Assembly (NCBI GenBank): GCA_002361235.1 | Contig: DESI01000058.1 | Coordinates: forward strand, 971-10,705 | Direction: 5' to 3' | Origin: Porphyromonadaceae bacterium UBA3318 | GTDB lineage: Bacteria; Bacteroidota; Bacteroidia; Bacteroidales; Muribaculaceae | Length of the DNA: 9,735 nt | Shown: positions 1-6,932 of the stretch, one piece after another | Layout of the letters: each line of letters opens with the position of its first letter | Numbering within the stretch: the first letter of the stretch is position 1 | The notes under the pieces: model-generated | The model's database searches: none | Told to the model about the DNA's origin: nothing | Seen by the model: only the letters and a program-made list of their open reading frames with translations | Position numbers and translations under genes: made by a program

Positions 1-36
1 AAGGACAAAGCTAAGGACAAAGCTGACGACAAAGCC
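1..36 (+). repeat. 12-bp in-frame tandem repeat encoding K/D-D-K-A
   Basis: Two exact copies of AAGGACAAAGCT (1-12, 13-24) are followed by a diverged third, GACGACAAAGCC (25-36). The unit is a multiple of three and encodes KDKA/DDKA, so copy-number change would lengthen or shorten a linker without breaking the frame. The array may extend left of the window. Confidence 0.7.
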
Positions 37-255
37 CATAGAGACAGAGAGATAGTAATTCAGGAACTGATGACTTTCTGCAGCGTATGGCGAAAAAGCT
101 CAGAGATGGCAAGATATGTAGGAGAATTGCCACAGTATATCTCTCGCCGCATTATTCCTGAAATGTTAAAGCGAGGCATTCTGATAAGAGAGTATCCCGA
201 AGTTCCTACTCATCCGGCACAAAGATATCGTGTTAAACCAAAACGCGGCAAGTAA
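1..255 (+). CDS. C-terminal fragment of a winged-helix-tailed protein (AlbA_2/COG2865-like), truncated by the window edge
   Basis: The reading frame is open from base 1 to the TAA at 253-255, so this is the end of a longer gene; the first ATG (70) lies inside the domain and is unlikely to be the real start. The visible 84 residues begin with a charged repeat linker (KDKA, KDKA, DDKA) and continue into about 65 residues that look like a winged helix: a helix around QELMTFC, a second around SSEMARYVG, a recognition-helix-like stretch ending IIPEMLKRGIL, then a wing containing HPAQRY. Tails of this form, with low-complexity linkers, are familiar at the C-terminus of Bacteroidetes ATP-binding/AlbA_2 proteins thought to act as DNA-binding regulators. 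That assignment is by pattern only; the catalytic or AlbA part is outside the window. A Fic-type or other regulator with the same tail is the main alternative. Base composition is more A+T-rich than the next gene. Confidence 0.6.
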   Translation, partial: KDKAKDKADDKAHRDREIVIQELMTFCSVWRKSSEMARYVGELPQYISRRIIPEMLKRGILIREYPEVPTHPAQRYRVKPKRGK

Positions 256-258
256 CCC

Positions 259-283
259 ACGGAACAGTGGTATTCCCGTTTTT
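259..283 (+). terminator. Possible intrinsic terminator of the left-edge gene
   Basis: The sequence starts 4 bases after the stop codon. ACGGAA pairs with TTCCCGT with one bulged base, across an 8-base loop, and runs into TTTTT. The stem is short. A competing 6-bp inverted repeat, TATTCC (271-276) with GGAATA (284-289), overlaps it, so this is a weak call. Confidence 0.35.
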
Positions 284-328
284 GGAATAAATAACTATCG
301 TAAGCCCTTATTATCCGAATAATTGTCG

Positions 329-336
329 TAACTTTG
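329..336 (+). promoter_or_regulatory. Bacteroidetes -7 element for the 363-1004 gene
   Basis: TAACTTTG matches the TAnnTTTG -7 consensus of the Bacteroidetes primary sigma factor and lies 26 bases before the ATG. This predicts a leader of about 20 bases. No good TTTG -33 element is present at the usual distance; only TTA at 308-310 is near. Confidence 0.55.
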
Positions 337-362
337 CGACTGAATCATTAAAAAGCGTACAA

Positions 363-1004
363 ATGAAACGTCTATCGGCACTTGCAGGCCTCTCGATAGC
401 CCTTATGGCAGCTCCCCTTGCATCACATGCGGAATTCCGCTATGCTCCCGTTGCAGGCGTCACGGTGAACAATCTCAAATTCAAGCAAGACATCTTCCCC
501 GTCAGCCAGACTGCCGGATTCCAGGCAGGAATACAGGGAGAACTGATGTTCCCGGGTATTGGCTTCGGCATCGATTTCGGACTGCTGTATAACATGATGG
601 GCGCACGCACCGACCTCGGTTCGCGCCACATATGGGCTGTAGACGGCTTCAAGGATCCGAATTTCATGATACACAATCTGGAGATTCCGCTGCACATACG
701 CTTTAAGTGGACCCGCATGAACGGACTGGAAGACTACATAGCTCCGTTCGTCTACGGCGGGCCGGATTTTGCCATCACTGTGGCCCACAGCTCTCCCGAG
801 GGCAATCCCGGAGCCGGCAACCCCTTCAAATGTTCGGGCGGCGACCTCGGACTCACGGCAGGCGGCGGCTTCGAAGTATTCAAGCGCTGGCAGGTATCGG
901 TGCAGTACACCTGGGGCATGACATATATCGTCAAGACCGTCAAACTCGACAACATGAGCGCGCAGAACCGCCAGTGGGCCGTCCGTGTGGCCTACTTCTT
1001 CTAA
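363..1004 (+). CDS. Outer-membrane beta-barrel protein (OMP_b-brl_2 / PorT-like family)
   Basis: This 213-residue protein is predicted to be exported and inserted in the outer membrane. Residues 1-23 form a typical Sec signal peptide: MKRL, a hydrophobic core, and a cleavage site after SHA. The mature part alternates polar and hydrophobic residues, with many Gly and aromatic residues (for example GFGIDFGLLY and GGGFEVFKRW), as expected for about eight beta strands. It ends in the sequence VRVAYFF, and a C-terminal aromatic is the usual signal for the barrel-assembly machinery. Length and pattern fit the small Bacteroidetes barrel families that include PorT-like proteins. The ATG at 363 is chosen because the signal peptide begins there and a -7 element lies 26 bases upstream. 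It is transcribed alone, with its own promoter and a terminator just after the stop, facing the OmpA gene tail to tail. The substrate or role is unknown; it could be a structural barrel rather than a channel. Confidence 0.82.
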   Translation: MKRLSALAGLSIALMAAPLASHAEFRYAPVAGVTVNNLKFKQDIFPVSQTAGFQAGIQGELMFPGIGFGIDFGLLYNMMGARTDLGSRHIWAVDGFKDPNFMIHNLEIPLHIRFKWTRMNGLEDYIAPFVYGGPDFAITVAHSSPEGNPGAGNPFKCSGGDLGLTAGGGFEVFKRWQVSVQYTWGMTYIVKTVKLDNMSAQNRQWAVRVAYFF

Positions 1005-1031
1005 GCAGACCGTTTGATAACACATAAAAGG

Positions 1032-1071
1032 AATCCGGGCCACTGACGAGGGCACTGACCCGGATTTTTTT
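1032..1071 (+). terminator. Rho-independent terminator of the beta-barrel gene
   Basis: AATCCGGG (1032-1039) pairs exactly with CCCGGATT (1059-1066), and a run of seven T ends at 1071. It lies 27 bases after the stop codon, with a 19-base loop, and is oriented for the + strand transcript. Confidence 0.85.
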
Positions 1072-1123
1072 GTGCGCACATTCCGGCGGAATAGATAGCC
1101 GGACTTTCGCGCGGATAATATAA

Positions 1124-1153
1124 ATGCGGCCTCCGGATGTCCGGAAGCCGCAT
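1124..1153 (-). terminator. Rho-independent terminator of the OmpA-family gene
   Basis: Two 13-base arms (1124-1136 and 1141-1153) pair around a 4-base loop, 22 bases past the OmpA stop codon. The single non-Watson-Crick position is a G-U wobble in the minus-strand RNA but an A-C mismatch in the plus-strand RNA, so the hairpin is built for the minus transcript. The downstream U tract (TTTATATTAT on the minus strand) is interrupted. Confidence 0.7.
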
Positions 1154-1175
1154 CTTATATCGGAATCAAGCTAAA

Positions 1176-2399
1176 TTACTTGGCTTCTTCGATGGTGACT
1201 GCGCGGTCGAGAGCAACACACTTTTCGCCGAGGTCGCTGAGGTTACCGTTGTTGGTGGTAACGGTGAGCTGGCTTGCGGGAACACCGTTGCGCTGGAGGA
1301 GCTTGCTGACGCCTTCTGCACGGTTCTTGCGGAGTCGCATGTTGATGCTTTCGGTACCGGTGTAGTTATCAGCCCAACCGGTGAGGACGTACTTCTTGTC
1401 GCTGTTGGACTTCATCACGTGAGCGATAGCCTTGACAACGCGCTGGTTCTCGCGGCTGAGACGCGAAACACCGATGGGATAGTAAACGGTAGCAAGGGGA
1501 GCCGAAGATGCTTCAACAGTCTCGACGGGACGGCTGAGGCAGTCTTTGATCTGAGCTTCGAGGTCGGCGATGCGGGCATCGGCGGCAGCGAGACGTGCAC
1601 GGAGTGCGTCGCAGTTCTCGGACTCGGGGCAAACGGGAACGACGGGAGCGTTCCATTCGCGGTTCTTGAAGTTGTAGGTAACGCCGATAAATGCTTCGAG
1701 TGCGCCGTACTTCTTGTTCCAGCCTGTGCCGCCGTCATTCTGAAGGCCGTTGAAACCGGTGAAGCGGAGGTCGAGCGAAAGGGCAACCTGCTTGCTTACG
1801 TTGAACGAGTTGATAAGACCGGCACGGAGAGCAACGAGGTCGCCGTTTGCGTGCTTGTAGCCGTCAGACTCGCCGTTGGCTTTGTACTGCTTGGTGTAGG
1901 TGAGGTAGCCGCCTGCGCCGAGGTATACTGTAGCATTGTAGATACGGCCGGGACGATAACCGCACCACCAGTTGGTAAGGTTAATCATAAGGTCGCCGAC
2001 AAGGCCGAATTCGTTGTAGCGGGTCTTGGCATACTGTCCGTCGACGAGGTGTTCGTTCTGAAGAGCACCGATGTACGATTCGTTGGCTGCGAGGCCCTTC
2101 AGACCCATATAGCTGAAACCGATACGACCGCCGAATACGGGCGAGAACCATTTGCCGCCATAAATCGAAGCTGCGGGCATGAAACGGTCAGAAAGAGAGC
2201 GCTTGCTGGCGAGCGACGACAGATATACGTCAACGCCACCTTCTGCGGTGATGAACCAGTTATCCTTCATGCGGTTGAGAAGGACACCCTGCGAGGGGTC
2301 GCTTACGTAGGTAAGCTCCTGAGCAGTCTCCTGTGCACTGATAGTCTGGGCACCCATGAAGAGGCCGCACAGAGCTGCGATAAGGGTAGCTTTTTTCAT
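1176..2399 (-). CDS. OmpA-family outer-membrane porin with C-terminal peptidoglycan-binding domain
   Basis: This 407-residue protein is a predicted outer-membrane barrel that also anchors to peptidoglycan. A signal peptide spans about residues 1-22 (MKKATLIAALCG, cleaved near ISA/QE). A barrel of roughly 230 residues follows, rich in Gly and aromatic residues and ending near GVTYNFKNREW. Next is a short linker with three Cys and a coiled-coil-like stretch (ALRARLAAADARIADLEAQI), then the OmpA domain from about residue 291. In that domain Asp344 of GWADNYTG and Arg360 of LRKNRAEGV sit where the diaminopimelate-binding Asp and Arg of E. coli OmpA lie. The domain starts VYYPIG, the form I expect in abundant Bacteroidetes OmpA porins. 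The gene is monocistronic by appearance, with its own -7 element upstream and a hairpin downstream. An uninterrupted antisense frame covers the whole gene and reflects codon bias, which suggests high expression. Confidence 0.9.
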   Translation of the reverse strand: MKKATLIAALCGLFMGAQTISAQETAQELTYVSDPSQGVLLNRMKDNWFITAEGGVDVYLSSLASKRSLSDRFMPAASIYGGKWFSPVFGGRIGFSYMGLKGLAANESYIGALQNEHLVDGQYAKTRYNEFGLVGDLMINLTNWWCGYRPGRIYNATVYLGAGGYLTYTKQYKANGESDGYKHANGDLVALRAGLINSFNVSKQVALSLDLRFTGFNGLQNDGGTGWNKKYGALEAFIGVTYNFKNREWNAPVVPVCPESENCDALRARLAAADARIADLEAQIKDCLSRPVETVEASSAPLATVYYPIGVSRLSRENQRVVKAIAHVMKSNSDKKYVLTGWADNYTGTESINMRLRKNRAEGVSKLLQRNGVPASQLTVTTNNGNLSDLGEKCVALDRAVTIEEAK

Positions 2400-2452
2400 A
2401 GTTGAGCTGTTTATTGAATGAATTAATATTTTCCTTTCCCGTATATGTTCGA

Positions 2453-2460
2453 CAAAAGTA
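2453..2460 (-). promoter_or_regulatory. -7 element for the OmpA-family gene
   Basis: On the minus strand TACTTTTG matches TAnnTTTG and lies 53 bases before the ATG, giving a leader of about 48 bases. An A8 tract (T8 at 2465-2472 on the plus strand) sits just upstream of the -7 element. I see no TTTG -33 element at 19-20 bases. Confidence 0.55.
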
Positions 2461-2545
2461 CTACTTTTTTTTCATTTGATAACTTAAAAGCGTGAAAAAT
2501 CTCTAAATCGACCTACAGATTTAACATTTTCATGCCTGACAGGAA

Positions 2546-4579
2546 TCAAGACAGCAGAGATTTCACGTTTTCGAATACTGCTTCGGGGGTAAATCCGAAC
2601 TTTTCGTCGAGCACTTTATAGGGAGCGGAAGCACCGAAGCGGCGCATGCCGTAGGCATAGCCATTGAACCCGTCAATCATGCGGAGCGATTCGGGCAGAC
2701 CGGCGCTGAGACCGAACTGGCGGACGCCTGCAGGAAGTACGGACTGACGGTATTCCTCAGGCTGACGGTTGAAGAGGCCGACAGACGGCATCGACACAAC
2801 CGACGCCTTGATGCCGTCAGCCTTCAGGAGTGCGGCGACCTCGCAGAGCAGCGACACTTCCGAGCCATTGGCAACCATGACGATGTCAGGCGTTCCTTCG
2901 GCAGCGATGACAGTGTATCCGCCGCGCTCGGCGCCTCGGGCAGCCTCGATACGGCTCATGCCGGCAGGAGCGGGAAGGTCCTTGATGTCCTGACGCGAAA
3001 GTATGAGGGCTGTGGGAGTATGGCTGTTCTCCATGGCCATCTTGTAGGCTATGGACGTCTCGGCGGCGTCGGCCGGACGGAGTACGAGCATCGAGGGACG
3101 TCCGGAGAAATTGCTGATCTGCTCCATAAGACGCAGCTGTGCTTCCTGCTCGATGGGTTCGTGAGTGGGACCGTCCTCGCCCACGCGGAATGCGTCGTGC
3201 GTCCATATGTACTTGACGGGAAGTTCCATCAGAGCTGCCATACGCACGGCAGGCTTCATATAGTCGGAGAAGACGAAGAAGGTGCCGCAGGCTGCGTAGA
3301 GACCTCCGTGGAGCACGATACCGTTCATAATGGCAGCCATAGTGAGTTCGCTCACACCGGCCTGAAGGAATGCTCCGGAGAAATCGCCGTTGACAAAAGC
3401 GTGTGTGTTCTTGAGGAAGCCGTCGGTCTTGTCCGAGTTGGCAAGGTCGGCCGACGATACTATCATATTGCCGATTTTCGTGGCGAGCACTGCCAGGACA
3501 TCTGCGGAAGCCTGACGGGTCGAGGTGTCGGCCTTGTGCACGATTGCCTCATAGTCAACCGAGGGAAGGACGCCTTCGAGATATCCCTTGAGTTCTATGG
3601 CCAGACCGGGATTCTCCTTGGCCCATGCCTCATACTCGGCACGACGGGCAGCAACGATGTGGCGGAGTTCCTCGCGGCGGTCGGCATAGAGCTTCTCCAC
3701 TTCGGGGAATATCTGCCAGGGATTCTCGGGGTCGCCGCCGAGGTTTGCCACAGTCGAGGCGTAATCGGCGCCCGACTTGCTCAGAGGCTGGCCGTGAGTG
3801 GAGCATTTGCCTTCGAAGTTTCCGCCTTCGGCGTCAACGGCACCCTTGCCCATGACGGTGCGGCCTATGATGAGAGTAGGCTTCTGCTGCTCTGCTTCGG
3901 CGGCACAGATGGCGCGTGCTATTTCTTCGGGGTCATTGCCATTGATCTCAAGCACGTTCCAGTGCCATGCGCGGTACTTGGCGGCATAGTCCTCCGTGTT
4001 GACGGCATCGACCATGGTCGAGAGCTGAACGCCGTTGCAGTCATAGAACATGATGAGATTCGACAGACCGAGGTAGCCGGCGATGCGGCCTGCGCCCTGC
4101 GAGATTTCTTCCTGGATACCGCCGTCAGAGATGAACGCATAGGTCTTGTGCGACACCACCTTGCCGAACCGTGCTTCAAGGAAGCGCTCGGCTATGGCAC
4201 AACCGACTGCCATGGTATGGCCCTGACCGAGAGGGCCGGATGTATTCTCGACGCCTCGTTCGGGGTCCAGTTCAGGATGTCCGGGAGTCACGGAGCCCCA
4301 CTGACGGAACTGCTTGAGGTCGTCGAGCGTGTAGAATCCCGAGAGAGCAAGCACGGAGTAAAGCATAGGCGACATATGGCCCGGGTCAAGGAAGAAACGG
4401 TCGCGGGCGAACCATGTAGGATCATCGGGATCCGTCACCAGAAAACGCGAATAGAGGACATTGACATAATCGGCGCCGCCCATAGCACCGCCGGGATGTC
4501 CGGACTTGGCCTTTTCGACCATCGAGGCAGCCAGAATACGGATGTTGTCGGCAGCCCGATTGAATGTTTTTGTATCCAT
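2546..4579 (-). CDS. tkt: Transketolase
   Basis: This thiamine-diphosphate enzyme moves two-carbon ketol units between sugar phosphates in the cytosolic non-oxidative pentose phosphate pathway. The chosen start (4579) gives 677 residues, the normal length, beginning MDTKTFNRAADNIRIL. Residues 26-30 (SGHPG) and 115-121 (GPLGQGH) are the conserved His-bearing loops of the PP domain. SDGG (151-154) with Asn182 is the diphosphate/Mg site, in place of the classical GDG form. Glu411 in GVSELTM is the catalytic Glu that activates the thiamine ring. HDAFRVGEDGPTHEP (461-475) is the pyrimidine-domain signature. The C-terminal domain covers about 545-677. An in-frame ATG at 4645 would add 22 residues, but it lies at the -33 element of the predicted promoter and so cannot be the start of that transcript. 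The gene appears to be transcribed alone, between ferritin and OmpA; no convincing terminator follows it, only a weak AU-rich fold near 2493-2525. Confidence 0.96.
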   Translation of the reverse strand: MDTKTFNRAADNIRILAASMVEKAKSGHPGGAMGGADYVNVLYSRFLVTDPDDPTWFARDRFFLDPGHMSPMLYSVLALSGFYTLDDLKQFRQWGSVTPGHPELDPERGVENTSGPLGQGHTMAVGCAIAERFLEARFGKVVSHKTYAFISDGGIQEEISQGAGRIAGYLGLSNLIMFYDCNGVQLSTMVDAVNTEDYAAKYRAWHWNVLEINGNDPEEIARAICAAEAEQQKPTLIIGRTVMGKGAVDAEGGNFEGKCSTHGQPLSKSGADYASTVANLGGDPENPWQIFPEVEKLYADRREELRHIVAARRAEYEAWAKENPGLAIELKGYLEGVLPSVDYEAIVHKADTSTRQASADVLAVLATKIGNMIVSSADLANSDKTDGFLKNTHAFVNGDFSGAFLQAGVSELTMAAIMNGIVLHGGLYAACGTFFVFSDYMKPAVRMAALMELPVKYIWTHDAFRVGEDGPTHEPIEQEAQLRLMEQISNFSGRPSMLVLRPADAAETSIAYKMAMENSHTPTALILSRQDIKDLPAPAGMSRIEAARGAERGGYTVIAAEGTPDIVMVANGSEVSLLCEVAALLKADGIKASVVSMPSVGLFNRQPEEYRQSVLPAGVRQFGLSAGLPESLRMIDGFNGYAYGMRRFGASAPYKVLDEKFGFTPEAVFENVKSLLS

Positions 4580-4614
4580 GAAGATTAATGGGATCGAATT
4601 GTTTGTTCTAAGGC

Positions 4615-4646
4615 CGAAATTACAACATTTCTGCGGAGTAGCCAAA
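4615..4646 (-). promoter_or_regulatory. Promoter of transketolase (-33 TTTG, 20-base spacer, -7 TAATTTCG)
   Basis: On the minus strand TTTG (4646-4643) is followed after exactly 20 bases by TAATTTCG (4622-4615), one base off TAnnTTTG. The spacing and sequence nearly repeat those before the glycosyltransferase gene. The predicted leader is about 30 bases. A second, perfect -7 match, TATTTTTG, lies further up at 4662-4655 and could be an additional start. Confidence 0.6.
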
Positions 4647-4699
4647 TTTTAACCCAAAAATATGGCTGAGATGTTGAAAAGTTGATAACTACGTACAAC

Positions 4700-4730
4700 G
4701 AAACCCCATCAGACAAGCTGATGAGGTTTC
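4700..4730 (-). terminator. Hairpin terminator of the ferritin gene
   Basis: Two 13-base arms (4700-4712 and 4718-4730) pair around a 5-base loop, 23 bases after the ferritin stop codon. The only imperfect pair is a G-U wobble in the minus RNA and an A-C mismatch in the plus RNA, so it acts on the minus transcript. There is no long U run after it, so termination may be partial or the hairpin may mainly protect the 3' end. Confidence 0.6.
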
Positions 4731-4753
4731 AACTGATGTATCTCGGAATACGA

Positions 4754-5272
4754 TTACTTGGCTGCCAGAGGCGAGGGCACGTTGTAGACGCGTGCTGCAA
4801 GTTCCTGGTCAAGCATGAAGAGGGCGAGGCCATTGTCTCCGACAAGTTTCAGACGGTCGATAAGGCCCTTTGCGGTTTCCTCTTCCTCAACCTGCTCGCT
4901 GACGAACCAGTCGAGCTTGCCGCGGGTGGCATAGTCCTTCTCCTCGATGGCGAGGGCATAGAGGTTGTTGATGAGTGCGGTCACCTTCTCTTCGTGAGCG
5001 AGAGTGTCGGTGAAAGCTGCAAGGGGCGATTCCCAGGCCGAAGGCACGCCTTCGATAGGCTTGAGTTCGACGCGGCCGCCACGCGAGATGAGGTAGTTGA
5101 TGAAGATTTCGGCGTGAGCCTGTTCTTCCTTGAACTGGATGCGGAACCAGTTGGCTATGCCCGTGCGGCCTTCTGCCTCGAAGTGCATGCCCATGGCGAG
5201 ATAGAGATATGCCGACCAGAACTCGGCATTGATCTGCGCATTGATTGCGTCTTGGATTTTAGGTGAGATCAT
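4754..5272 (-). CDS. ftnA: Bacterial non-haem ferritin (FtnA type)
   Basis: This protein oxidises Fe(II) and stores iron as a mineral in a 24-subunit cytosolic shell. Its 172 residues are close to the length of E. coli FtnA, and the ferroxidase ligands fall at identical numbers: Glu17, Glu50, His53, Glu94, Gln127 and Glu130. Third-site residues Glu49, Glu126 and Glu129 are also present. Tyr24 of the AYLYLAM helix is conserved. There is no haem-binding Met at the bacterioferritin position, so this is the non-haem type. The ATG starts 21 bases after the glycosyltransferase stop, and I find no TAnnTTTG element in the gap. It is therefore either cotranscribed with that gene or driven from a promoter within its 3' end. 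No Fur-like box was recognised. A hairpin follows the gene. Confidence 0.96.
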   Translation of the reverse strand: MISPKIQDAINAQINAEFWSAYLYLAMGMHFEAEGRTGIANWFRIQFKEEQAHAEIFINYLISRGGRVELKPIEGVPSAWESPLAAFTDTLAHEEKVTALINNLYALAIEEKDYATRGKLDWFVSEQVEEEETAKGLIDRLKLVGDNGLALFMLDQELAARVYNVPSPLAAK

Positions 5273-5293
5273 TTTAAGGTTACTTTTAAGTTA

Positions 5294-6886
5294 TTATTTC
5301 CTTACGGCTATGCCGAGAGGTCTGCGATAATCCGCACCCCGCTGAAGCAGGACACGATAATCGAAGTTTCGGTAGAGACCGGTAGTATCGGTGTTGAACG
5401 GCAGGAGCACTCGAGTGCCCGGAGGATATGCCTCGGCAGACTTGATGTCGGGGACGGCACGAAGGCGGTCATCGAGATAGAAGTTGAGAGAGTAGCAGCG
5501 CGAGTTTCCGGCAGATATAATCTGAGTCTCGGAGTCGGCCAGAAGTTCGGGGACGGCTTTGCTGTCGCTCTTGGGATTGAGTATCATCGGCATCCCGACA
5601 GCTACATAAGCGACCAGACAGGCCCACACGGCCACAAGGGTATGTCCGACGGGACTGTGACGGTTCACCATCCACGCGATGCCGGCGCCAAGCGGAAGCA
5701 CGAGTATGAAGTAGCCCCATACGGGAATCGTCTCCACGGGGAGTTTAGGCTGCGGATAGAGCTGCAGGACGATGAGTGCGAATGGAGCCAGGACGGCCAG
5801 CACAGCCATGAACCATGCGAAGAAGCGCACAGGGCGCCGCGACGCGCACCTGTCGAGTATCGATGCTATGCCGTAGCATATGAACGGATAGGCCGGAAGG
5901 AGATATACCGACCGCTTGCTGTCAGGGATGCAGTAGAATCCGACCACGAGAACGGCGGCTGTCACGGCGAAGAGTCCGGCTGGCTTGAGAGGCGACGGCC
6001 GGAAGCGGCGCAGCGAGAAGCAGGAGGCAAGCAGCAGCACGGTCCACGGCAGCAGTCCGGCGGCAAGGGTCATGAAATTGTACCACACGGGATTGGTGTG
6101 GCTCTCGTACGACATCGTGCCCATGAGCCGGCCGATGTTCTCCTCCATCATCAGGTCGTAGAAATGCTCTCCGCCTTTCTGATAAGCGGCATAGAACCAC
6201 AGTGCAGGCGCGATGAGAGACACCGCCGCAAGGCCGAGCATCTTGAAGAGCGTAGGGAAGAAGCGGTCGCGGCGCAGCAGACGGTAGACGCCGACTACGA
6301 AGCAGGGGAGCAGCGACCCTATCGGGCCTTTGGTCATCGTGGCGCAGGTCAGCAGCACTATCACAGCGAGATACAGCCAGCCCTTGAACCGCGGCGAATA
6401 CTCACGTATATAGAACATCAGGTACATGGCTCCGACCATGCAGGCCGTGAGCACCATGTCGAGCCGGCAGGCGAGTGCCGCCCTGAACACCTCGAAACTG
6501 CACACGGTGACCAGCGAGAATATGACCGCGAAACGCGTGCCGCGCACCTTGCGCGCCCATGCGTAGCCGCCCATCACCATGGCCAGTGCGGCCAGCGCCG
6601 AGGGCAGACGGGAAATGTATTCGTTTACCACGCCACCATTGAACACGTAGGCGAACACGGCAATCAGCCAGCCCAGAAACGGCGGTTTGAACGGAATGTC
6701 CTCCCCGTAGTTGACGGGAAGAATCCACTCTCCGCTATGGATAATCGACACGGCCACAATAGCTTCGCGAGGTTCGCCCTTGGAGTAGAAGAGGGTCTCG
6801 CCCAACCACGGCAGCAGCAGAAGAGCCACAGCAAAAAATACAATATATCCCGCACGCGGCAGGTTCGGTTCTATACGGTTAATCAT
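5294..6886 (-). CDS. ArnT/PMT-family membrane glycosyltransferase (polyprenyl-phosphate-sugar dependent)
   Basis: This predicted inner-membrane enzyme of 530 residues should transfer a sugar from a lipid-phosphate carrier to an envelope acceptor on the periplasmic side. The family signature is visible: after the first membrane segment (about 13-30) comes a periplasmic loop with GEPREA (37-42), then SGEWILP (51-57), FKPP (66-69), RLPSAL (93-98), Asp143 in CRLDM, and KGPIG (186-190). About ten or more hydrophobic segments follow to about residue 425, and a soluble C-terminal part of about 90 residues ends in a tandem TAA TAA. The start at 6886 is preferred over the in-frame ATG at 6922, which lies in the promoter spacer. 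The next gene, ferritin, begins 21 bases downstream. No other arn genes are nearby, so the substrate may be lipid A, O-glycan or another acceptor; calling it arnT would be unsupported. Confidence 0.87.
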   Translation of the reverse strand: MINRIEPNLPRAGYIVFFAVALLLLPWLGETLFYSKGEPREAIVAVSIIHSGEWILPVNYGEDIPFKPPFLGWLIAVFAYVFNGGVVNEYISRLPSALAALAMVMGGYAWARKVRGTRFAVIFSLVTVCSFEVFRAALACRLDMVLTACMVGAMYLMFYIREYSPRFKGWLYLAVIVLLTCATMTKGPIGSLLPCFVVGVYRLLRRDRFFPTLFKMLGLAAVSLIAPALWFYAAYQKGGEHFYDLMMEENIGRLMGTMSYESHTNPVWYNFMTLAAGLLPWTVLLLASCFSLRRFRPSPLKPAGLFAVTAAVLVVGFYCIPDSKRSVYLLPAYPFICYGIASILDRCASRRPVRFFAWFMAVLAVLAPFALIVLQLYPQPKLPVETIPVWGYFILVLPLGAGIAWMVNRHSPVGHTLVAVWACLVAYVAVGMPMILNPKSDSKAVPELLADSETQIISAGNSRCYSLNFYLDDRLRAVPDIKSAEAYPPGTRVLLPFNTDTTGLYRNFDYRVLLQRGADYRRPLGIAVRK

Positions 6887-6891
6887 AGGGG

Positions 6892-6923
6892 CAAAATTAC
6901 AATTCTTCGCCCGATTATCCAAA
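6892..6923 (-). promoter_or_regulatory. Promoter of the glycosyltransferase gene (-33 TTTG, 20-base spacer, -7 TAATTTTG)
   Basis: On the minus strand TTTG (6923-6920), 20 bases, then TAATTTTG (6899-6892): a full match to the Bacteroidetes promoter. The -7 element ends only 5 bases before the ATG at 6886, so transcription should begin at or within a base or two of the start codon, giving a leaderless or nearly leaderless mRNA. Confidence 0.7.
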
Positions 6924-6932
6924 GTTTTGGAT
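6917..6932. promoter_or_regulatory. Perfect palindrome on the -33 element, possible operator
   Basis: ATCCAAA (6917-6923), GT, TTTGGAT (6926-6932) is a perfect 7-bp inverted repeat with a 2-base centre. It covers the -33 TTTG of the glycosyltransferase promoter, where a bound regulator would block or contact RNA polymerase. No regulator is identified. Confidence 0.4.

Noticed and set aside
423..1079. A 218-codon minus-strand frame opposite the small beta-barrel gene
   Set aside because: It runs through the barrel gene and its terminator. The + strand product has a signal peptide and a C-terminal aromatic, so the + strand is the coding strand.
1137..2405. A 422-codon open frame on the + strand opposite the OmpA-family gene
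   Set aside because: It is the exact antisense of a gene with signal peptide, barrel and OmpA domain. Its translation has no recognisable domain and is open because of biased codon use in the real gene.
3020..4588. A 522-codon open frame on the + strand opposite transketolase
   Set aside because: It is fully antisense to transketolase, which has all its catalytic motifs, and its translation is Cys/His/Val-rich without family features.
6887..6922. N-terminal extension of the glycosyltransferase to the ATG at 6922
   Set aside because: These 12 codons contain the -7 element and spacer of the promoter, and the extra residues (MDNRAKNCNFAP) add nothing to the fold.
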